A stretch of DNA of 10,698 nt from NCBI GenBank assembly GCA_021106665.1, contig JAIOTR010000524.1, positions 1 through 10,698 of the forward strand. The letters are read 5' to 3'. The notes under the pieces are model-generated. The model made no database searches and had not been told where the DNA came from. It saw only the letters and a program-made list of their open reading frames with translations. The translations under genes were made by a program, and so were the position numbers. The DNA comes from Bacteroidales bacterium (GTDB taxonomy: Bacteria > Bacteroidota > Bacteroidia > Bacteroidales > JAADJA01). Below, piece by piece: positions 8,263 through 10,698 of the stretch; positions within the stretch are counted from its first letter, which is position 1; every line of letters begins with the position of its first letter.

Positions 8263-8454
8263 CTATTGAGCTTCTGATTTTGAATAAACCAGCTTGCCTT
8301 TATAGTAAAGATCTCCGTCAACGTAATATCCCCTGTGATAACGATGTACTTCTCCGGTTGTCGGACAAATTGCCAATGTTGGGGCTTCCGCTTTGTAATG
8401 GGTTCTCCTCTTGTCTCTTCTTTGTTTCGATATTTTTCTTTTTGGATGAGCCAT
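8263..8454 (-). CDS. rpmF: 50S ribosomal protein L32, zinc-ligand-poor (C-minus) form
   Basis: A 63-residue protein beginning MAHPKRKISKQRRDKRRTH, the unmistakable L32 N-terminus, which contacts 23S rRNA in the large subunit. Typical L32 then carries two CxxC pairs that bind zinc. Here only C30 remains (ICPTTGE), and the positions of the other three cysteines are taken by T, Y and D-containing sequence (RGYYVDGDLYYKGK). The remaining aromatic-rich tail probably keeps the fold without zinc. Similar cysteine-less L32 proteins are, from memory, usual in parts of the Bacteroidetes, so this need not be degeneration. It sits 20 nt downstream of yceD and 42 nt upstream of plsX. Confidence 0.95.
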   Translation of the reverse strand: MAHPKRKISKQRRDKRRTHYKAEAPTLAICPTTGEVHRYHRGYYVDGDLYYKGKLVYSKSEAQ

Positions 8455-8474
8455 TTCTTATTGATTTTAATAAT

Positions 8475-8993
8475 TTATTCGATTTTAAAATTCTTTAATT
8501 TTTCCCATCTGGGGTCAATCGTTTTTTTCCTTGAAAACTCCTGTAATTTTTTTATCGACTCTTCATTGCAACCGGTCTTTCCTGTTTGATCTTCCGGATG
8601 AACTTTTTTCATTGGAAGAGAAAGTGTTACATATTCGTTAATATGCTTACTGATATCTACCTGGTATTCCGAATCAGGAATAATTAGGACATCTTCCGAT
8701 TCCTCTTTTCTTTCGCTACCGAATTTAATGAACAATGTCTCATTTAATTCAACAGGCAATGTTAGCTTTTCGAGGCATCTGTCGCACAAGGTTATAACCG
8801 TTCCTTCAATATTGAACCTGAGTACTATCATACGGTCTTGTTTCTCAAGTTCCAGATCTATATTCAATTTGCAATCCTCAATTTCAGGATTTTCAATTGC
8901 GTCAAAGAACGTTTTATCTATCTCCCAATTGTACCTATGATCCCCTGGATTTAACCCCCTGAAAGGGATAACAAAGTTTTTCAAATAGTTCAA
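8475..8993 (-). CDS. YceD/DUF177 family protein
   Basis: A 172-residue protein of the YceD (DUF177) family, almost always encoded directly upstream of rpmF and linked to 23S rRNA and large-subunit accumulation in the organisms where it was examined. Visible signatures are the N-terminal LKNFVIPFRGL (4-14) with GDHRYNWEID, the CxxC pair C70-D-R-C73 in the centre, an acidic stretch (95-103), a DISKHINEY helix start, and the C-terminal DPRWEKL (160-166) typical of Bacteroidetes members. The start codon is TTG at 8993; the only longer in-frame option is an ATT at 9011 before a stop at 9020, and the family alignment begins at about this point, so TTG is the best choice. Molecular function is not established for this lineage. 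Confidence 0.87.
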   Translation of the reverse strand: MNYLKNFVIPFRGLNPGDHRYNWEIDKTFFDAIENPEIEDCKLNIDLELEKQDRMIVLRFNIEGTVITLCDRCLEKLTLPVELNETLFIKFGSERKEESEDVLIIPDSEYQVDISKHINEYVTLSLPMKKVHPEDQTGKTGCNEESIKKLQEFSRKKTIDPRWEKLKNFKIE

Positions 8994-9026
8994 TCGTCTA
9001 TGCTTTGAAATATATCCTTAGCTAAA

Positions 9027-9046
9027 CCTGCATGTCGGCAGACAGG
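9027..9046. repeat. Imperfect palindrome in the yceD leader
   Basis: The plus-strand sequence CCTGCATGTCGGCAGACAGG matches its own reverse complement at 14 of 20 positions, with the outer four bases perfect. It falls in the predicted untranslated leader of the yceD-rpmF message, where the minus-strand RNA could fold with a 4-5 bp outer stem. It is GC-rich compared with its surroundings. I saw no second copy in this window. Confidence 0.6.
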
Positions 9047-9070
9047 GCTTCGGATATTAAAATTGGGGTG

Positions 9071-9100
9071 CAAAGATAGAAAAAAATTAATCTTTTGCAA
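9071..9100 (-). promoter_or_regulatory. Bacteroidetes-type promoter of the yceD-rpmF-plsX-fabH operon
   Basis: On the minus strand a TTG (complement of 9098-9100) is followed by 19 nt and then TATCTTTG (complement of 9071-9078). This is an exact match to the Bacteroidetes consensus of a -33 TTG and a -7 TAnnTTTG with 17-23 nt spacing. Transcription would start near 9064, leaving a leader of about 70 nt before the TTG start at 8993. The leader includes the palindrome at 9027-9046. Confidence 0.82.
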
Positions 9101-9150
9101 TTATTCTGTTAAAATTCATTAATTGTGGACATTAGCGAAACAAGAATACT

Positions 9151-9158
9151 TATTTTTG
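9151..9158 (+). promoter_or_regulatory. Possible -7 element of the HsdR_N-type gene
   Basis: TATTTTTG is an exact TAnnTTTG match. The nearest clear upstream TTG (9123-9125) gives a 25-nt spacing, slightly longer than the usual range, so this is a weak call. If real, the transcript begins near 9165, which supports the GTG start at 9179 over the one at 9125. Confidence 0.35.
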
Positions 9159-9178
9159 GAAAAGTAAAATTGTTTATT

Positions 9179-9646
9179 GTGCAGAAATTAAATCTTCCGG
9201 AATATAAATTTAAACTTAGGGAGCAGAATGGGCAAAATCAGATTTTCGATATTTTCAGAAAAAAATATGTGGCCTTAACACCGGAAGAGTGGGTCAGGCA
9301 AAACTTTTTGATATATTTGGTTAAAGAAAAAAACTATCCTCAGTCTCTCATTTCTGTTGAAGCCGGATTGAAACTTTATAAGCGCAGCAAAAGGACTGAC
9401 ATTGTTGTTTACGATAAGCAGGGAAACCCTGTTCTTATTGTGGAATGTAAGGCCCCGGAAATAAAAATAAACCAGGATGTTTTTGATCAAATCGTCAGGT
9501 ACAATATCGCATTAAAAGTTAAATATCTTATTGTTACCAACGGATTGGAGCATTTTTGTTGCACACTTGATTATGAAGACAACTCCTATCATTTCCTTAA
9601 AGAAATCCCTGTATATGGAGTTATAAGTACTCAAGACACTAATTAA
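9179..9646 (+). CDS. Orphan HsdR N-terminal-domain-like protein (putative PD-(D/E)XK nuclease fold)
   Basis: Starting from GTG at 9179 the protein has 155 residues and begins MQKLNLPEY, which matches how I recall family members starting; an in-frame GTG at 9125 would add 18 poorly conserved residues. The whole protein corresponds to the type I restriction enzyme R-subunit N-terminal family (HSDR_N_2). It has the LTPEEWVRQ helix (34-42), an SVEAGLKL strand, and the nuclease-like core D74 in RTDIVVYD, then E89-C-K91 in LIVECKAPE, fitting the D...ExK pattern of PD-(D/E)XK nucleases. The downstream QIVRYN and KYLIVTNG segments complete the core. No helicase domain follows and no hsdM, hsdS or methylase lies nearby, so it is not part of a restriction system in this window. 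Such solitary proteins are common in Bacteroidetes with unknown function; a DNA repair or replication-linked role is only a guess. Confidence 0.8.
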   Translation: MQKLNLPEYKFKLREQNGQNQIFDIFRKKYVALTPEEWVRQNFLIYLVKEKNYPQSLISVEAGLKLYKRSKRTDIVVYDKQGNPVLIVECKAPEIKINQDVFDQIVRYNIALKVKYLIVTNGLEHFCCTLDYEDNSYHFLKEIPVYGVISTQDTN

Positions 9647-9655
9647 AAATATATA

Positions 9656-9686
9656 TTGACTTAATGTAAATGTTTTCGTATCTTTA
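9656..9686 (+). promoter_or_regulatory. Promoter-like element ahead of the universal stress gene
   Basis: TTG at 9656-9658, 20 nt of spacer, then TATCTTTA at 9679-9686, one mismatch from the TAnnTTTG -7 consensus. Expected start is near 9693, about 28 nt before the ATG at 9721. It implies separate control from the upstream gene. Confidence 0.6.
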
Positions 9687-9707
9687 TAGGCCTGTTATAA
9701 TTTTTTT
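9684..9707 (+). terminator. Weak terminator-like hairpin with T-run
   Basis: TTATA (9684-9688) and TATAA (9696-9700) could pair across a GGCCTGT loop and are followed directly by seven T (9701-9707). The all-AT 5-bp stem is very weak and overlaps the predicted -7 box, so it may be only base composition. It lies 38 nt after the upstream stop codon. Confidence 0.22.
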
Positions 9708-9720
9708 ATGTGAAAATACC

Positions 9721-10698
9721 ATGGAAGATAAAATTATTACAATAGCATCCTATCCTTATTCCCGCGCCCAGCTTTTAAAAGGGAGGTTGGAAGCGGAAGG
9801 AATTGAATGTTTTCTGTCTAACATTAACCTTGTGCAGCCGGGTGTTGCAACCGGTGTAAAGATCAAGATCAATGAAAAAGATACCGAAAGGGTTTATAAG
9901 ATCATTGAAGAGATAAAGAACGAGTATGGAAAAGACAAGCAAGAAACAGTTGATCGTTTAAAAAGTGTAAGGAGAATACTCGTTCCCATTGATTTTTCGG
10001 ACCATTCGCTCGTTGCTTGTAATTTTGCCCTTGGGCTTGCACATAAGCTTAAAGCAGAAATCATGCTGACCTATTCGTACTTTAATCCTGTTATAAGCAC
10101 AGAACCTTATCTTGAAGCCCACTCTTATCAGTTAAACCTGGATACAATTATTGGTAATTTGGAAAATGAGGCCTTCAGCCAAATGAAAGAATTAAAAACA
10201 AAACTGGAAGATTTTGTAAAAAAGGAAAAGTTCACAGGTGTTAAAATATCATACCATTTGGACCGGGGAGCTCCTGAAGAACTTATCCTTCAGTACAGTA
10301 AGGAATACGACCCTGGAGTTATAGTAATGGGTACCAGGGGAAAAACAAAAAGTACAGTCGATTTTATTGGCAGTGTAACTAAAAAAATCATTGAGAAGTC
10401 GAAAGTTCCTGTTTTTGCAATACCACAAAAATCGGTTTACATGGGGATTAATTATATGAACAGCATCCTTTATGCGACTGATTTTGATGAATCCGATTTT
10501 AAGGCGTTGCGCAAGCTGATGACCCTTATCAGGCCTTTTAATATGAAAATCTATTGCATTCATATTGCCTCTGACGCCTCCAATACATTTGATAAGGTTA
10601 AAATGGATTCCTTAAAAGAGCACTTTTTTAAGGAGTATGGAGAGTACAATTTGTTTTGTGATTTAATTGCACACGATGATGTTGTTCAGGGCCTTGAA
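9721..10698 (+). CDS. DUF2007 domain fused to tandem universal stress protein domains, 3'-truncated by window edge
   Basis: The frame stays open from ATG 9721 to the window end (326 residues visible). Residues about 4-70 (IITIASYPYSRAQLLKGRLE, then GIECFLSN and a VKIKINEKD strand) match the DUF2007 pattern of short putative signal-transducing domains. The first UspA domain runs from about 84 (RRILVPIDFSDHS) to 237. It holds the full ATP-binding motif G204-xx-G207-(9 residues)-G217-S218, so nucleotide binding is expected. A second Usp domain opens at 248 (SILYATDFDESDF) and is cut by the edge. No signal peptide or membrane segment is visible, so it should be cytoplasmic. Tandem Usp proteins are common in Bacteroidetes and usually stress- or energy-responsive; the N-terminal DUF2007 fusion is less usual. 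Its own promoter appears to lie at 9656-9686. Confidence 0.86.
   Translation, partial: MEDKIITIASYPYSRAQLLKGRLEAEGIECFLSNINLVQPGVATGVKIKINEKDTERVYKIIEEIKNEYGKDKQETVDRLKSVRRILVPIDFSDHSLVACNFALGLAHKLKAEIMLTYSYFNPVISTEPYLEAHSYQLNLDTIIGNLENEAFSQMKELKTKLEDFVKKEKFTGVKISYHLDRGAPEELILQYSKEYDPGVIVMGTRGKTKSTVDFIGSVTKKIIEKSKVPVFAIPQKSVYMGINYMNSILYATDFDESDFKALRKLMTLIRPFNMKIYCIHIASDASNTFDKVKMDSLKEHFFKEYGEYNLFCDLIAHDDVVQGLE

Noticed and set aside
9125..9178. N-terminal 18-codon extension of the HsdR_N-type protein from GTG 9125
   Set aside because: Family members, as I recall them, start at the QKLNLP segment, and a -7 promoter box lies inside the extension; kept only as an alternative start.
9581..9622. 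Nested inverted repeats AACTCC/GGAGTT and ATTTC/GAAAT near the 3' end of the HsdR_N-type gene
   Set aside because: They lie within conserved coding sequence, the internal loops are uneven (4 and about 10 nt), and no T-run follows; likely chance.
10249..10563. Open frame of about 104 codons on the minus strand
   Set aside because: It lies entirely inside the universal stress protein gene on the other strand, which has clear domain motifs; a shadow frame.
1..10698. A defence island, mobile element or CRISPR system
   Set aside because: The HsdR_N-type protein is the only defence-like hit. There are no repeat-spacer units, transposase, integrase, methylase or toxin-antitoxin genes, and base composition looks even across the window.

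Overview
The window looks like chromosomal DNA from a member of the Bacteroidota (Bacteroidetes). The support is AT-rich coding sequence, near-absent Shine-Dalgarno sites, a textbook Bacteroidetes promoter (TTG, 19 nt, TATCTTTG) ahead of the yceD-rpmF operon, and protein families typical of the phylum. I would guess a Bacteroidales/Marinilabiliales-like lineage, but genus cannot be read from the sequence. No rRNA, tRNA, insertion sequence, CRISPR array or phage gene was seen, and no stretch longer than 300 bases lacks a gene.

Left part, plus strand (1-6216). The window opens inside a large M14-family zinc carboxypeptidase that has a long C-terminal half resembling a class-I glutamine-amidotransferase-like fold. 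After a 122-nt gap comes a membrane-anchored calcineurin-like metallophosphoesterase of the YkuE/YaeI type. It is followed by a YfcC/DcuC-superfamily multi-pass transporter, and immediately, with a stop-start junction of zero bases (TAG ATG), by a tRNA-dihydrouridine synthase. Peptidase plus transporter suggests peptide or amino-acid scavenging, but this link is inference from neighbourhood only.

Middle part, minus strand (8993 down to 6221). This is the widely conserved yceD-rpmF-plsX-fabH cluster: a DUF177/YceD protein, ribosomal protein L32, the phosphate acyltransferase PlsX and the ketoacyl-ACP synthase FabH. Gaps of 20, 42 and 41 nt suggest one transcript. PlsX links acyl-ACP to phospholipid synthesis and FabH starts fatty-acid chains, so the operon ties membrane lipid supply to a ribosome component. 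It converges on the dihydrouridine synthase with only 4 nt between the stop codons.

Right part, plus strand (9125-10698). Divergent from yceD lies an orphan protein matching the nuclease-like N-terminal domain of type I restriction HsdR subunits, without any helicase, methylase or specificity gene nearby. Its own promoter-like gap (9647-9720) leads to a gene that runs off the right edge. That gene encodes a DUF2007-like domain fused to two universal-stress-protein domains, the first with a complete ATP-binding motif.

Most of the window is housekeeping. The items most worth a second look are the DUF2007-Usp-Usp fusion, the orphan HsdR_N-type protein, the L32 that has lost three of four zinc-ligand cysteines, and the yceD leader with its imperfect palindrome and TTG start. 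I do not see convincing evidence of a new multi-gene system.
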